The notes beneath the pieces were generated by a model. That model was not told where the DNA came from and searched no databases. It worked only from the letters and a program-made list of their open reading frames with translations. 64,000 nt of DNA from Okeanomitos corallinicola TIOX110 (GTDB lineage: Bacteria > Cyanobacteriota > Cyanobacteriia > Cyanobacteriales > Nostocaceae). The stretch lies in assembly GCF_038050375.1 (NCBI RefSeq), contig NZ_CP150886.1:1095318-1159317 (forward strand). The letters run 5' to 3'. Shown piece after piece: positions 26,288-35,705 of this stretch (position 1 is the first letter of the stretch; each line of letters starts with the position of its first letter). A program made the translations under genes and the position numbers.

Positions 26288-27247
26288 ATGATTCGTTCCG
26301 CTTGCTTAATTTTCAACCCCGTGGCTGGTCAAGGTGATTCAGAATCAGAATTAGCACTAATTAAGTCAATTTTAGAACCAGAAATTGGTTTAGATATTCA
26401 TTTCACTACCAAAGAGATTAGTGCTAAAGAACTTGCAAAAGCGGCAGTTGAACGCGGTGCAGAAGCAATAATTGCCTGTGGTGGAGATGGAACATTATCC
26501 GCAGCAGCAGGAGCAGTAGTGAATACACATATTCCCTTTGGCATTATTTCACGAGGAACAGCAAATGCTTTTGCCGCTGCTTTAAATATTCCTGATACCA
26601 TTGAGGCAGCTTGTCAGACAATTTTAAAAAATCAGACCCATACTATAGATATAGGCTATTGCAATGATCAGCCAATGGTATTATTAGCGGGTATTGGCTT
26701 TGAAGCGGAAACTGTAGAGAAAGCAGATAGAGACGCTAAAAACCGGTTTGGAATGATGGCATATATTCTGGCTGGGATTCAAGAACTACAAAACCTCGAA
26801 AAATTTGATGTAGAGATTGAAACAGAAGATAACATTATTAGAACCCGTGCATCAGCTGTCACAGTTGCTAATGCTGCACCATCTACTTCTGTTTTAGCTC
26901 ATGGGCCAGCGGGAGTTATTTATGATGATGGATTATTGGATTTAACAATTGTCGCTCCTGAAAGTAAAACTGCTGCGATCGCTGCCACATTACATTTATT
27001 TCAAACAGCTTCTTCTGGTACACCGGTGGAACGAGATGACATTGGCTACTTGCGAGCCAAACAGTTCAAAATTACAACAGAACCACCACAAAAAGTTGTG
27101 GTAGATGGAGAAATAGTGGGGAAAACTCCCGTGGAAATTAAATGTATCCCCGCAAGTTTAAAAGTTTTTGTTCCCTTTGTTAAAGAAGAAGTTCCATCAG
27201 AAAAATTGACAGGCTTGCCTAATTTAACTGTGGAAACAAAAGACTGA
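26288..27247 (+). CDS. YegS/DgkB-type lipid kinase
   Basis: This 319-residue protein has the diacylglycerol-kinase catalytic fold. IFNPVAGQGD lies at the N-terminus, the nucleotide-binding GGDGTLSAAAGAV near residue 62, and PFGIISRGTANAFAAALNIP follows. The C-terminal half has GIGFEAETVEKAD and VVVDGEIVGKTPVEIKC, as in YegS/DgkB. It should phosphorylate diacylglycerol, a sphingoid or a related lipid. The substrate cannot be told from sequence. The start ATG 26288 is followed by a very AT-rich leader. Confidence 0.88.
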   Translation: MIRSACLIFNPVAGQGDSESELALIKSILEPEIGLDIHFTTKEISAKELAKAAVERGAEAIIACGGDGTLSAAAGAVVNTHIPFGIISRGTANAFAAALNIPDTIEAACQTILKNQTHTIDIGYCNDQPMVLLAGIGFEAETVEKADRDAKNRFGMMAYILAGIQELQNLEKFDVEIETEDNIIRTRASAVTVANAAPSTSVLAHGPAGVIYDDGLLDLTIVAPESKTAAIAATLHLFQTASSGTPVERDDIGYLRAKQFKITTEPPQKVVVDGEIVGKTPVEIKCIPASLKVFVPFVKEEVPSEKLTGLPNLTVETKD

Positions 27248-27262
27248 TTAGTGAATAAATGA

Positions 27263-27649
27263 CTAAATGATTCCAGTTCCTTTACCACGTTCACCTTCTG
27301 TATTTTTATTTACTTCCTTTAGTTCCTGTAAGCGTTCTGCTTTGTCTGCCATCAAATTTTCTGCGGCATCACCACGGGTTTCATAATACATTTCTGGTTC
27401 AACTGGATAGTTATTTAACAAACCTTCTTGGTCTACAGTATAACCATCTGTAGTGCGAATACTGTAAGTACCTGTTTGATCATCCGTGGCTGCATTGGAG
27501 ATGTCTTCTTCAGAGGGAATTTGTTTATAATTTTCCTGTTCTCTCTCCATTCTTGCTGCTGTCTCTGCGGGAATGATTCCCCGATCATAACTATTTTTGG
27601 CAACTCTTTGGCTAGAATCTGCTGCATTTTGATTTAGTTTCTTATTCAT
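27263..27649 (-). CDS. Acidic conserved hypothetical protein
   Basis: The 128-residue protein is acidic, polar and predicted mostly disordered. It lacks cysteine and membrane segments. Recognisable segments are PAETAARMEREQENY, YSIRTTDGYTVDQEGLLNNY and MYYETRGDAAENLMADKAERLQEL, split here. I know no function. It converges on the lipid kinase with only 15 bases between the stops. Confidence 0.7.
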   Translation of the reverse strand: MNKKLNQNAADSSQRVAKNSYDRGIIPAETAARMEREQENYKQIPSEEDISNAATDDQTGTYSIRTTDGYTVDQEGLLNNYPVEPEMYYETRGDAAENLMADKAERLQELKEVNKNTEGERGKGTGII

Positions 27650-28046
27650 ATATTTAGTCCTCTGAGAATGACGCTGTTCAGCACTACGAAGACTAGAATA
27701 CCTTATTCTTAATGCTCAAAATACTATCTCAGGTAGTGCATAAAGATTCAATATTTGTGAATATTTTCTACCTAAAGATACATTCTCTAATGGTCAGATT
27801 TGTGATAATATTTATACTAAATAAGCTAATCGCTTACATAACACTAGGTTAAAGACTTTACTATTTTCCTATTTTGCAGTTTCGCCAACAGCCTTGTTAG
27901 ATCATCGCTAACCTCAGTAATATTCAGGTTTAAGGCTCTTAACTTTAACAATAAAACCAAAGTGTCACATTTAACTTTGAAAATACAAAAATGCAGGGTT
28001 AAATCTTTATAACCCTACATTAAAGCAGTGAATTAATCTAAAGTTC
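27650..28046. other. Intergenic region upstream of the acidic protein
   Basis: AT-rich, with the leftward CAAD gene's terminator at its right end. No coding frame was seen. Confidence 0.4.
27991..28020 (-). terminator. Terminator of the CAAD gene
   Basis: On the minus strand ATGTAGGGTTA and TAACCCTGCAT form an 11-bp stem with one mismatch and an 8-base loop. TTTTTGTATTTT follows. It lies 26 bases beyond the CAAD stop. Confidence 0.7.
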
Positions 28047-28478
28047 TTACCCTAATAGTTGTTGCTTGAATGCACTAACTTTCAAAGACAATTCTTTGCG
28101 GCTTTCAGATTTAAGCAAATACCGAATGGTAAACCAAATAGCATAAAATATGCCAATGATTTCAAAAATGGGAGCTAGTAAAGGTACACCATTTACCGCA
28201 TCTAGAACAGCCACTAATATTTTGACTGTGATTAAAGCAGACAGAATAAAAACAATGCTTAAAATAGCTTGCTTGTTATTGTCAATAAAGCTGCCTAGAT
28301 AGGTCGGTAATTGATCTAAGATGCTAACAACTTGTTTTAAGGTTTGCTGCCATTGGCTTTGGCTGTTGGATGTGTTAGTAGGGGAAAATTTGGACAAGTT
28401 CCCGGTTTTTTCTGCTCCCAAGGAGAAAGCATCCTCTGGTTGAACGGAAGGAGTTGAGTCTGGTTGCTGAGTTTCCAT
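28047..28478 (-). CDS. CAAD/CURT1-like thylakoid membrane protein
   Basis: Counting from ATG 28478 the protein has 143 residues; ATG 28490 is also possible and a TTG opens the frame at 28499. After a polar N-terminus comes an amphipathic helix, then two membrane helices. The first is AILSIVFILSALITVKILVAVLD and the second APIFEIIGIFYAIWFTIRYLL (given in part). This layout and the P-x-FE-IGxxYxxWFxxRYL pattern mark the CAAD domain. That domain is shared by CURT1 membrane-curvature proteins and by some cyanobacterial aminoacyl-tRNA synthetases. A role in thylakoid shape is likely from the family. It is a single gene. Confidence 0.85.
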   Translation of the reverse strand: METQQPDSTPSVQPEDAFSLGAEKTGNLSKFSPTNTSNSQSQWQQTLKQVVSILDQLPTYLGSFIDNNKQAILSIVFILSALITVKILVAVLDAVNGVPLLAPIFEIIGIFYAIWFTIRYLLKSESRKELSLKVSAFKQQLLG

Positions 28479-28499
28479 AGAATTTACCATTTGACGCAA

Positions 28500-28968
28500 C
28501 AGTGTTGATCAGTGAGTGGACGTAAATGAATATATCAGTCTCAATCAAGAATACCAAGTTAAAAATATTTCAGCCACCTAGCCGGATAAGTGTTTTGTAT
28601 GATAAGGTAGTAAAATATAATTGTAATACACTTAGTCAATTCTTAGTTAATTTTAGTGAATTTCGTTGATCATTTCCATGAGGATCTGATTCCCAGGGTG
28701 CCAAAGCATTAACAAAGTGAAGTTTAATCAAATATTTAAACAATTCACAGGTTATCTTAACAAAAACCAACCAACTAAAATCTAAAGTTGATAGTTTGGA
28801 TATTCAGGTAAAAACACTGTTGTGATATTAATCACATGATTATTAACATTAAAATTACAGTTAATTGATTACATCAACAGTTACCTTATATTTAAGTTAA
28901 CCATTTATAAATTGTACACAAAAATTATTTATTGATTTATTGCAGAATGATTATGAGGAGTAACGCTT
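28500..28968. other. Intergenic region upstream of the small ORF
   Basis: About 470 bases, very AT-rich, without a coding frame. It is presumably the divergent promoter region for the CAAD gene and the small ORF. Confidence 0.4.
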
Positions 28969-29142
28969 ATGTTAGAAAAACTATTTTTAGCATCTATTTT
29001 AACATTTAGTTTTGGTTTATTTGCAGAAATAGGCTGGTTTGAAGGAAACCAAAAAATAGTGCAAACACCTTCCCATCAACAGATAGTTTTTAATTCAGTT
29101 AAAAATTACGACCAAACAAAAATAGATGCAGATAGACAATAA
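28969..29142 (+). CDS. 57-residue hydrophobic-N-terminus peptide
   Basis: The small frame begins with ATG preceded by GAGGAG (8 bases). It reads MLEKLFLASILTFSFGLFA, a signal peptide or membrane anchor. A polar tail of about 35 residues follows, containing QKIVQTPSHQQIVFNSV. The good RBS and the signal-like start support a real gene. Function is unknown. Confidence 0.6.
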   Translation: MLEKLFLASILTFSFGLFAEIGWFEGNQKIVQTPSHQQIVFNSVKNYDQTKIDADRQ

Positions 29143-29186
29143 TGGATATCTGGTGAAAATTAAATATGTACAACTTCAAACCTGTA

Positions 29187-29212
29187 TAGAGATGTTCTGT
29201 AGAATGTCTCTA
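29187..29212. repeat. Diverged copy of the GAGACGTTCC palindrome
   Basis: TAGAGATGTTCTG and TAGAATGTCTCTA form an imperfect palindrome related to the perfect one at 23369-23390. It may end the small ORF transcript. Confidence 0.45.
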
Positions 29213-29283
29213 TAGAATTTTTATAGATTCAGTTAAGATTGAGTTTTGATTAAGATATATTGTTACTGAGAATTGCTTGGTAG

Positions 29284-29388
29284 TATAGCCATGGACAAGG
29301 CGGTTAGGAAATTAAGTAGAACTAAAACTTAGACACTGAAAGACTTCTAGCTCTGTCACCTGTCACCTGTTCCCTGTCACCTGCTATA
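29284..29388. repeat. MITE-like element, TATAGCA family, copy 1
   Basis: This 105-bp element begins TATAGC and ends TGCTATA. It is a near-identical, inverted copy of 51154-51251. The length difference of 7 bases equals one extra TGTCACC heptamer. The ends fit TAGCA/TGCTA inverted repeats flanked by TA. Confidence 0.7.
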
Positions 29389-29438
29389 CAAGCCACCCAA
29401 ATTGATCTTTAGTGTTCAATCTAAAATTCAAAAATCCG

Positions 29439-30224
29439 ATGACAGAGAATATGAAAAAACCAATTATTGCTACAGCAGCATTTTTACTGACTATTTCTTT
29501 ACCAGTAACTGCACAAGCTGCAAATAATTACGAAGCTATCAAAAAGTTATTAGCTAATAATCAATGTGAAAATTGTAATCTTCGTAATGCTGGCCTAGTG
29601 ATGGCAGACTTGAGTGGTGCAAACTTGAGTGGTGCAGACTTGAGCGGTGCAAACTTGAGTCGTGCAAACTTGAGTGGTGCAAACTTACAGGGTGCTAATT
29701 TACAGGGTGCAAGTCTATTCGGTGCAAACTTAACAAATGCTAAATTAGATTCAGCCAATCTCATGGGTGCAGATTTGAGAAACAGCTATTTAATGAATGT
29801 AGCATTAACAAATGCTAACTTAAATGCGGCTAACTTCCAAGGTGCAGTGGGTATACCTTTACAAATAGCTAAACCGGAAGAATTTTATGCTTGGGGTGTA
29901 GCAGCAGCAGAAAAAGGCAATCTTGATCCAGCTATTGATTATTTTAGCCAGGCGATCGCCCTCAAACCAGAATATGCAGGTGCATATTTAGCCCGTGGTG
30001 TGGCTAGTTACCAAAAACTAGACCGAAAAAGTGCCATAGTAGATGCCCAACAAGCAGCAAAATTGTTTGCAGAACAAAAAAATGCAGAAGGGATACAAAC
30101 AGCACAGGCATTTATTCTGGAACTGACAACACCTCATTCAGAAACTGTCAGCAAAGGTAAACCCAATTTTATGAACTTTGTCGGTAGCTTGGGTTCAATG
30201 TTATTACAGTTTCTACCTTTCTAG
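29439..30224 (+). CDS. Secreted pentapeptide-repeat/TPR protein
   Basis: Counting from ATG 29439 it has 261 residues; ATG 29451 is also possible. The start MKKPIIATAAFLLTISLP ends in a signal-peptidase-like AQAA. A short Cys pair (CENC) precedes about 18 pentapeptides of the A(N/D)LSG type (ADLSGANLSG, GANLQGANLQ), which form a right-handed beta-helix. A TPR-like segment follows (AIDYFSQAIALKPEYAGAYLARG). Pentapeptide proteins are abundant in cyanobacteria, mostly with unknown roles. The mature protein should lie in the periplasm or thylakoid lumen. Confidence 0.85.
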   Translation: MTENMKKPIIATAAFLLTISLPVTAQAANNYEAIKKLLANNQCENCNLRNAGLVMADLSGANLSGADLSGANLSRANLSGANLQGANLQGASLFGANLTNAKLDSANLMGADLRNSYLMNVALTNANLNAANFQGAVGIPLQIAKPEEFYAWGVAAAEKGNLDPAIDYFSQAIALKPEYAGAYLARGVASYQKLDRKSAIVDAQQAAKLFAEQKNAEGIQTAQAFILELTTPHSETVSKGKPNFMNFVGSLGSMLLQFLPF

Positions 30225-30314
30225 CTCATAGGTGACAGGTGACAAAATTTTGAGAGAATAAATATCTACAACATCGTAGTGATGACGATGATGGTAAAGA
30301 AGGAACAAACATAA

Positions 30315-32006
30315 ATGTCAGAAAATTTTAAGAGTAAAGTAGTTACTCAAGGGGTGCAGCGATCGCCTAACCGTGCTATGTTACGGGCTGTAGGTTTCCA
30401 AGACGAAGATTTTAACAAAGCTATCGTCGGGATCGCTAACGGTTATAGCACCATCACCCCTTGTAATATGGGGATTAACAAATTAGCACAAAGGGCAGAA
30501 ATCGGTGTCAAAGATGCCGGAGCTATGCCCCAAATGTTCGGTACTATTACTATTAGTGATGGTATTTCCATGGGAACAGAGGGAATGAAATATTCCCTAG
30601 TTTCCAGAGAAGTAATTGCAGATTCCATTGAAACCGCCTGTACTGGTCAAAGTATGGATGGGGTATTGGCTATCGGTGGTTGTGATAAAAATATGCCAGG
30701 GGCAATGTTAGCGATCGCCCGCATGAATATTCCTGCTATTTTTGTCTATGGTGGCACAATCAAACCCGGACATTATGACGGTAAAGACCTAACCGTTGTG
30801 AGTTCCTTTGAAGCTGTAGGCCAACATAGTGCCGGTAAAATTGACGAAGCAGAACTTTTAGCAGTTGAACGTAACGCCTGTCCTGGTGCGGGTTCTTGTG
30901 GAGGAATGTTTACAGCTAATACCATGTCTTCAGCCTTTGAAGCGATGGGCATGAGTTTACCCTATTCCTCAACCATGGCCGCAGAAGATGCAGAAAAAGC
31001 TGATAGTACAGAAAAATCAGCCCATGTTTTAGTAGAAGCTATTCGTAAGCAGATATTACCCCGGCAAATCATCACCCGTAAGGCGATAGAAAACGCCATT
31101 TCTGTAATCATGGCCGTTGGTGGTTCTACCAATGCAGTATTACACTTTTTAGCGATCGCCCGTGCAGCTGGCGTAGAACTGACATTAGACGACTTTGAAA
31201 CCATCCGTGGCCGTGTTCCCGTCATCTGTGACTTAAAACCCAGTGGTAGATATGTGGCCACAGACCTACACAAAGCCGGCGGAATCCCCCAAGTCATGAA
31301 AATGCTCCTAGTTCATGGCTTATTACATGGTGATTGTCTCACCATCTCTGGACAAACAGTAGCCGAAGTTTTAGCTGATATCCCCGCAGAACCCCGTCCA
31401 GATCAAGATGTGATTCGCCCTTGGCATAACCCCATGTATGCCCAAGGCCACCTAGCCATCCTCAAAGGCAATCTTGCTACCGAAGGTGCAGTTGCTAAAA
31501 TTACTGGTGTGAAAAACCCTGTAATTACAGGCCCTGCCAGAGTATTTGAATCAGAAGAATCCTGTTTAGATGCAATTTTAGCAGGAAAAATCAAAGCCGG
31601 TGATGTGATCATTGTCCGTTACGAAGGCCCCAAGGGTGGCCCAGGAATGCGGGAAATGCTCGCTCCAACTTCAGCTATAATTGGTGCTGGTTTAGGTGAC
31701 TCTGTCGGTTTAATTACTGATGGACGCTTTTCCGGTGGTACTTATGGAATGGTAGTTGGCCACGTCGCCCCAGAAGCTGCTGTAGGTGGAAATATCGCCC
31801 TAGTCCAAGAAGGTGATAGTGTAACTATTGATGCTACTGCTCGGCTATTACAGGTTAATGTTTCAGAGCAAGAATTAGCTAGTCGTCGGGCTAAATGGCA
31901 ACCCCCCGCACCCCGTTATACAAAAGGTGTTTTAGCTAAATATGCCAAACTCGTGGCTTCCAGTAGTGTGGGTGCTGTCACAGATTTGGATTTGTTTGCT
32001 AACTAA
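30315..32006 (+). CDS. ilvD: Dihydroxy-acid dehydratase
   Basis: IlvD removes water from dihydroxy-isovalerate and dihydroxy-methylvalerate, the third common step to valine, isoleucine and leucine. The 563 residues match the usual size. Iron-sulfur and active-site motifs are [11 protein letters not shown] (near 120), [17 protein letters not shown] (near 194) and [11 protein letters not shown] (near 472). There is no gap or frameshift. It lies 90 bases after the pentapeptide gene, with an STRR fragment in between, and probably has its own promoter. Confidence 0.98.
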   Translation: MSENFKSKVVTQGVQRSPNRAMLRAVGFQDEDFNKAIVGIANGYSTITPCNMGINKLAQRAEIGVKDAGAMPQMFGTITISDGISMGTEGMKYSLVSREVIADSIETACTGQSMDGVLAIGGCDKNMPGAMLAIARMNIPAIFVYGGTIKPGHYDGKDLTVVSSFEAVGQHSAGKIDEAELLAVERNACPGAGSCGGMFTANTMSSAFEAMGMSLPYSSTMAAEDAEKADSTEKSAHVLVEAIRKQILPRQIITRKAIENAISVIMAVGGSTNAVLHFLAIARAAGVELTLDDFETIRGRVPVICDLKPSGRYVATDLHKAGGIPQVMKMLLVHGLLHGDCLTISGQTVAEVLADIPAEPRPDQDVIRPWHNPMYAQGHLAILKGNLATEGAVAKITGVKNPVITGPARVFESEESCLDAILAGKIKAGDVIIVRYEGPKGGPGMREMLAPTSAIIGAGLGDSVGLITDGRFSGGTYGMVVGHVAPEAAVGGNIALVQEGDSVTIDATARLLQVNVSEQELASRRAKWQPPAPRYTKGVLAKYAKLVASSSVGAVTDLDLFAN

Positions 32007-32418
32007 TTTTCACTAATTTCATCGTCATTTGTTTTCAATGGAGGTGGGTTTATTCACTAACTCATCTCCTAATTTTTTGGTTAATCAAAAGTTAATCTAA
32101 ATTTAAAGATATAAATCTAATTCCTAAATTCCCATGTGCAGTGATGTTGATTTTAATTTTGATGTTGATTTTGTCAAATCACTATTTACAAAAAATATAG
32201 TGTGTTATCTTACATAAAGAATTTAACAGTTCTTGAAAAATCTATCTCAAGATAGATATTAAATATAACCAAAGATATATTACTAAGTTTAATTCAGTAT
32301 AGTTTAATAAAACTTGATTTAGTTACTCAAAAGTGATAATTGCTGCAATTAAATAAATTACTGTAACCATTTCCCTGATCTAAGAGAATTCAAATACTTA
32401 TCATGCCAATTTAATAAT
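32007..32418. other. Intergenic region upstream of the sensor kinase
   Basis: AT-rich. It contains an imperfect direct repeat GATGTTGATTTTAATTTT / GATGTTGATTTTGTC at 32143-32175 and no coding frame. The promoter of the kinase operon should lie here. Confidence 0.45.
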
Positions 32419-35250
32419 ATGGTAAATCGCATCTCCCATAAATTAGCTATAGCTACAACATTCATTGGTTTTATAGTTTTACTAGGATGGATTTTTAATA
32501 TTCCGGTAATGAAGAGTATTTTACCGGAATTTGTGACCATGAAATTTAATACAGCCCTGGGTTTTTTATTGGGTGGTATATCTTTATATTTATGGATTAA
32601 TAATTCTCATAAAAATAGAATAAATATCAAATTATTATCTAAAATTTTAGCATTCATCGTATTATTACTGGGTTTAACAACATTAATTCAATATAGCTTT
32701 AAGATTAACTTAGGAATTGATGAACTATTGATCAAAGACTCGGAAAATTCCGTGAATACTTCCAATCCAGGCAGAATGGCACCAAACACAGCTATTTGTT
32801 TTTTTTGGTTAGGTTCTTCCTTACTTTTATTGCACTACAGAAAATTTAATCTTGCTCAATTTCTAGCTGGTGCTAGTTTTTTAATTGCTTTATTAGGATT
32901 TGTTGGTTATGTATTTGGAATTAGCGACTTTTATTACATAAAACCATTATCTGCCATGGCACTACACACAAGTGTTTCATTCTTGTTATTAAGTACAGGA
33001 ATTTTACTAGCTAGTTGCCAAAATGGTTGGATGCAAGAGATCACGAGTTCCTATATGGGGGGGATAATTGCCCGTAATCTGATCCCCTTAATTGTCATAT
33101 TTCCTATTTTCAATTCAGGATTATTCTTATTTGCCCATCAAACGAATATATTACCTGTGGAGATAGGGTTTGTATTTTTGTCTATTTTGAATATTGCTGT
33201 CTTGGGTGTAATGGCTTGGTGGAATGCTAGATACATCAATAATATGGACAAAAAAAACCAATATCTCCAACAAGAATTACAAGCAGCTAATGAAAATTTA
33301 GAAACAAAAGTAAATGAGCGTACACAACAACTAGAAAATGTTAATGAAGCTTTAGAAGACAGTCGTCATCAATTATCAAATCTGATTAATACCTTACCAG
33401 GAATTGTTTTTTATCGTAGTGATAATGATGATTGGTCAATAGAAAGTATTAGCGATGGTTATTTGCCTATTCTTTATGATTGTCAAAAAGAATCATGTCA
33501 ACCTTATAGAGATTATAAATTTCAAAATTTAATTATTACAGACGATATACCCAAAATTCTATTAGCTATAGATACAGCTATTAAAAATAATACTAATTAT
33601 CAAGTAGAATATCGGATTTTAACTCCATCAGGTCAGGAAAAATGGTTATTGGAAACAGGTGTAGGAACATTAGTTAATGGCGAGAGAAAAATTCAAGGTT
33701 TTATGACTGAGATTACTTCTCTGAAAAAAACACAAGCTGCATTAGCAGAAAGTGAGAATAAATTCCGGGAATTAGCAGAAAATATTGATGAAATCTTTCA
33801 TATCAACTCCGCTGACCTGAGTGAAATGCTTTATATTAGCCCTGGGTACGAAAAAATCTGGGGTATAAGTCGTGAAAATATTTATCAAAATCCTAATTCT
33901 TGGATTGATTCTGTACATCAAGATGATTATCAACATCTCTTATCTGCTTGTCAAAGTTTAATGCAGGGCAAACCCTTAAAAGAAGAATATCGCATTATTC
34001 GTCCTGATGAAGATATTCGCTGGATATCTGGTCGTGTCTTCCCTGTTTATGATCAAAATTGGCAAATACTACGTCATGTGGGAGTTGCTACGGATATCAC
34101 AGAACGAAAATTGACAGAAATTGCTCTGAAATATAGTGAAGAAAGATATCGCTCCTTAGTTAAAGCTACTACCCAAGTTATTTGGACAACTGATGGCACA
34201 GGACAATTTGTCACTCCCCAGTCAAGTTGGGAAGCTTTTACTGGTAAAGGATTTGCTGAACATCAAGGCTGGAACTGGACAAATAGTATTCATCCTGATG
34301 ATCAAGAACGTACCAAGAAAGTTTGGTTACACAGCCTAGAAAACCGCTGTTTGTATGAAAATGAATGTCGTATTTTATCTAAAGCTGGGGAATATATGTA
34401 TTTTTGGGTACGTGCTGTACCAATTATGAACAATGATGATTCCATTCGGGAATGGGTGGGAGCTTGTACGGAAATCACAGAACGTAAAAAAGCGGAACTG
34501 GAAATTAGACAACTTAATGAACAATTAGAGGAGCGAGTACAGCAGCGTACGGCTGAATTGACAGCCGCTAATAAGGAACTAGAAGCATTTTCTTATTCTG
34601 TTTCCCATGACCTACGCGCCCCTTTGCGTGGGATAGATGGTTTTAGTAAGACACTTTTAGAAAGTTACGGAGATAAATTAGATGATCGTGGTAAACACTA
34701 TTTAAATAGAGTGAGGGCTGGTACTCAGCGGATGGGAGAATTGATTGATGATATGCTGCAACTCTCACGAGTTAGCCGTTCTGAGATGAAATTTACTACC
34801 GTTAATCTGAGTGCGATCGCTCAAGGAATTGCTCAAGAACTGAGTGAAAATGAACCACAGCGACAGGTAGAGTGGTTAATCTCTCAAAATTTAAGGGTTC
34901 AAGGTGATGCCCATTTGTTAAGAATTGTCCTAGAAAACTTACTAAATAATGCTTGGAAATTTACATCTAAGAAAAAACAAGCGATTATTGAGTTAAATTC
35001 AATGGATTCTATAAGTGATAATAATGATTATACAACCTACATAATCAGGGATAATGGGGACGGGTTTGACCAAGCTTATGTTCATAAACTTTTTCAAGCC
35101 TTTCAACGACTCCATTCAGGAGCAGAATTTCCGGGAACAGGTATTGGTTTAGCAACTGTAAAAAGGATAATTAATCGTCATGGGGGTGATGTGTGGGCCG
35201 AAGGAGTTGTTGGAGAAAGTGCAAGTTTTTATTTCACTTTACACAATTAA
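32419..35250 (+). CDS. Membrane PAS-domain sensor histidine kinase
   Basis: This is a 943-residue hybrid of sensing modules. Eight hydrophobic helices fill residues about 8-275, a MASE-like membrane sensor. A coiled coil follows, then three PAS/PAC domains (about 310-440, 450-570, 575-700; each PAC ends in a form of TDITERK). The HisKA domain has SHDLRAPLRGIDGF, with the phospho-accepting His near 727. An ATPase domain carries LENLLNNAWKF, DNGDGF and GTGIGLATV. It autophosphorylates in response to an unknown signal. The next two genes follow at 14 and 9 bases, so this is one operon. Confidence 0.93.
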   Translation: MVNRISHKLAIATTFIGFIVLLGWIFNIPVMKSILPEFVTMKFNTALGFLLGGISLYLWINNSHKNRINIKLLSKILAFIVLLLGLTTLIQYSFKINLGIDELLIKDSENSVNTSNPGRMAPNTAICFFWLGSSLLLLHYRKFNLAQFLAGASFLIALLGFVGYVFGISDFYYIKPLSAMALHTSVSFLLLSTGILLASCQNGWMQEITSSYMGGIIARNLIPLIVIFPIFNSGLFLFAHQTNILPVEIGFVFLSILNIAVLGVMAWWNARYINNMDKKNQYLQQELQAANENLETKVNERTQQLENVNEALEDSRHQLSNLINTLPGIVFYRSDNDDWSIESISDGYLPILYDCQKESCQPYRDYKFQNLIITDDIPKILLAIDTAIKNNTNYQVEYRILTPSGQEKWLLETGVGTLVNGERKIQGFMTEITSLKKTQAALAESENKFRELAENIDEIFHINSADLSEMLYISPGYEKIWGISRENIYQNPNSWIDSVHQDDYQHLLSACQSLMQGKPLKEEYRIIRPDEDIRWISGRVFPVYDQNWQILRHVGVATDITERKLTEIALKYSEERYRSLVKATTQVIWTTDGTGQFVTPQSSWEAFTGKGFAEHQGWNWTNSIHPDDQERTKKVWLHSLENRCLYENECRILSKAGEYMYFWVRAVPIMNNDDSIREWVGACTEITERKKAELEIRQLNEQLEERVQQRTAELTAANKELEAFSYSVSHDLRAPLRGIDGFSKTLLESYGDKLDDRGKHYLNRVRAGTQRMGELIDDMLQLSRVSRSEMKFTTVNLSAIAQGIAQELSENEPQRQVEWLISQNLRVQGDAHLLRIVLENLLNNAWKFTSKKKQAIIELNSMDSISDNNDYTTYIIRDNGDGFDQAYVHKLFQAFQRLHSGAEFPGTGIGLATVKRIINRHGGDVWAEGVVGESASFYFTLHN

Positions 35251-35264
35251 GTTTATAGCTAAAT

Positions 35265-35696
35265 ATGCCACAAACCTCAACTCTGTTAATTGTTGAAGAT
35301 AACCCTGATGATGTAGAATTAACACTACTTGCATTTTCGCAAACAGGGTTACAAGAAAATGTTGTTATTGCCAGAGATGGTGTAGAAGCAATTGATTATC
35401 TGTTTGCAGAAAATAGATCAGAACCTCTGCCAAATTTAATTTTATTAGATTTGCAGCTACCCCGAATTAATGGGTTAGAAGTTCTACGACAAATTAGAGC
35501 TAATGCTCGGACTCGGTTGTTACCTATTGTGATTCTGACGACCTCTGATGAAGAGAGTGATCGGCTAAAAGGCTATGGTTTGGGTTGTAACAGTTACATT
35601 CGTAAACCTGTGAACTATGAGCAGTTTTTGAATGTAATTCAACAGATGGGAATGTATTGGTTAGTTCTGAACAGTCCTCCACCCCTAACCTCATAA
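35265..35696 (+). CDS. Rcp1-type response regulator
   Basis: This is a single receiver domain of 143 residues. It starts LLIVEDNPDDVELTLLAF, with the phospho-accepting Asp in LILLDLQLPRINGLEVL and the Lys in NSYIRKPV. The DNPDD signature is typical of Rcp1-like regulators that partner phytochrome-type kinases. It has no output domain, so it may relay phosphate or act by protein contact. It is translated from the same message as the kinase upstream and the EAL protein downstream. Confidence 0.92.
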   Translation: MPQTSTLLIVEDNPDDVELTLLAFSQTGLQENVVIARDGVEAIDYLFAENRSEPLPNLILLDLQLPRINGLEVLRQIRANARTRLLPIVILTTSDEESDRLKGYGLGCNSYIRKPVNYEQFLNVIQQMGMYWLVLNSPPPLTS

Positions 35697-35705
35697 CTTA
35701 AATGT

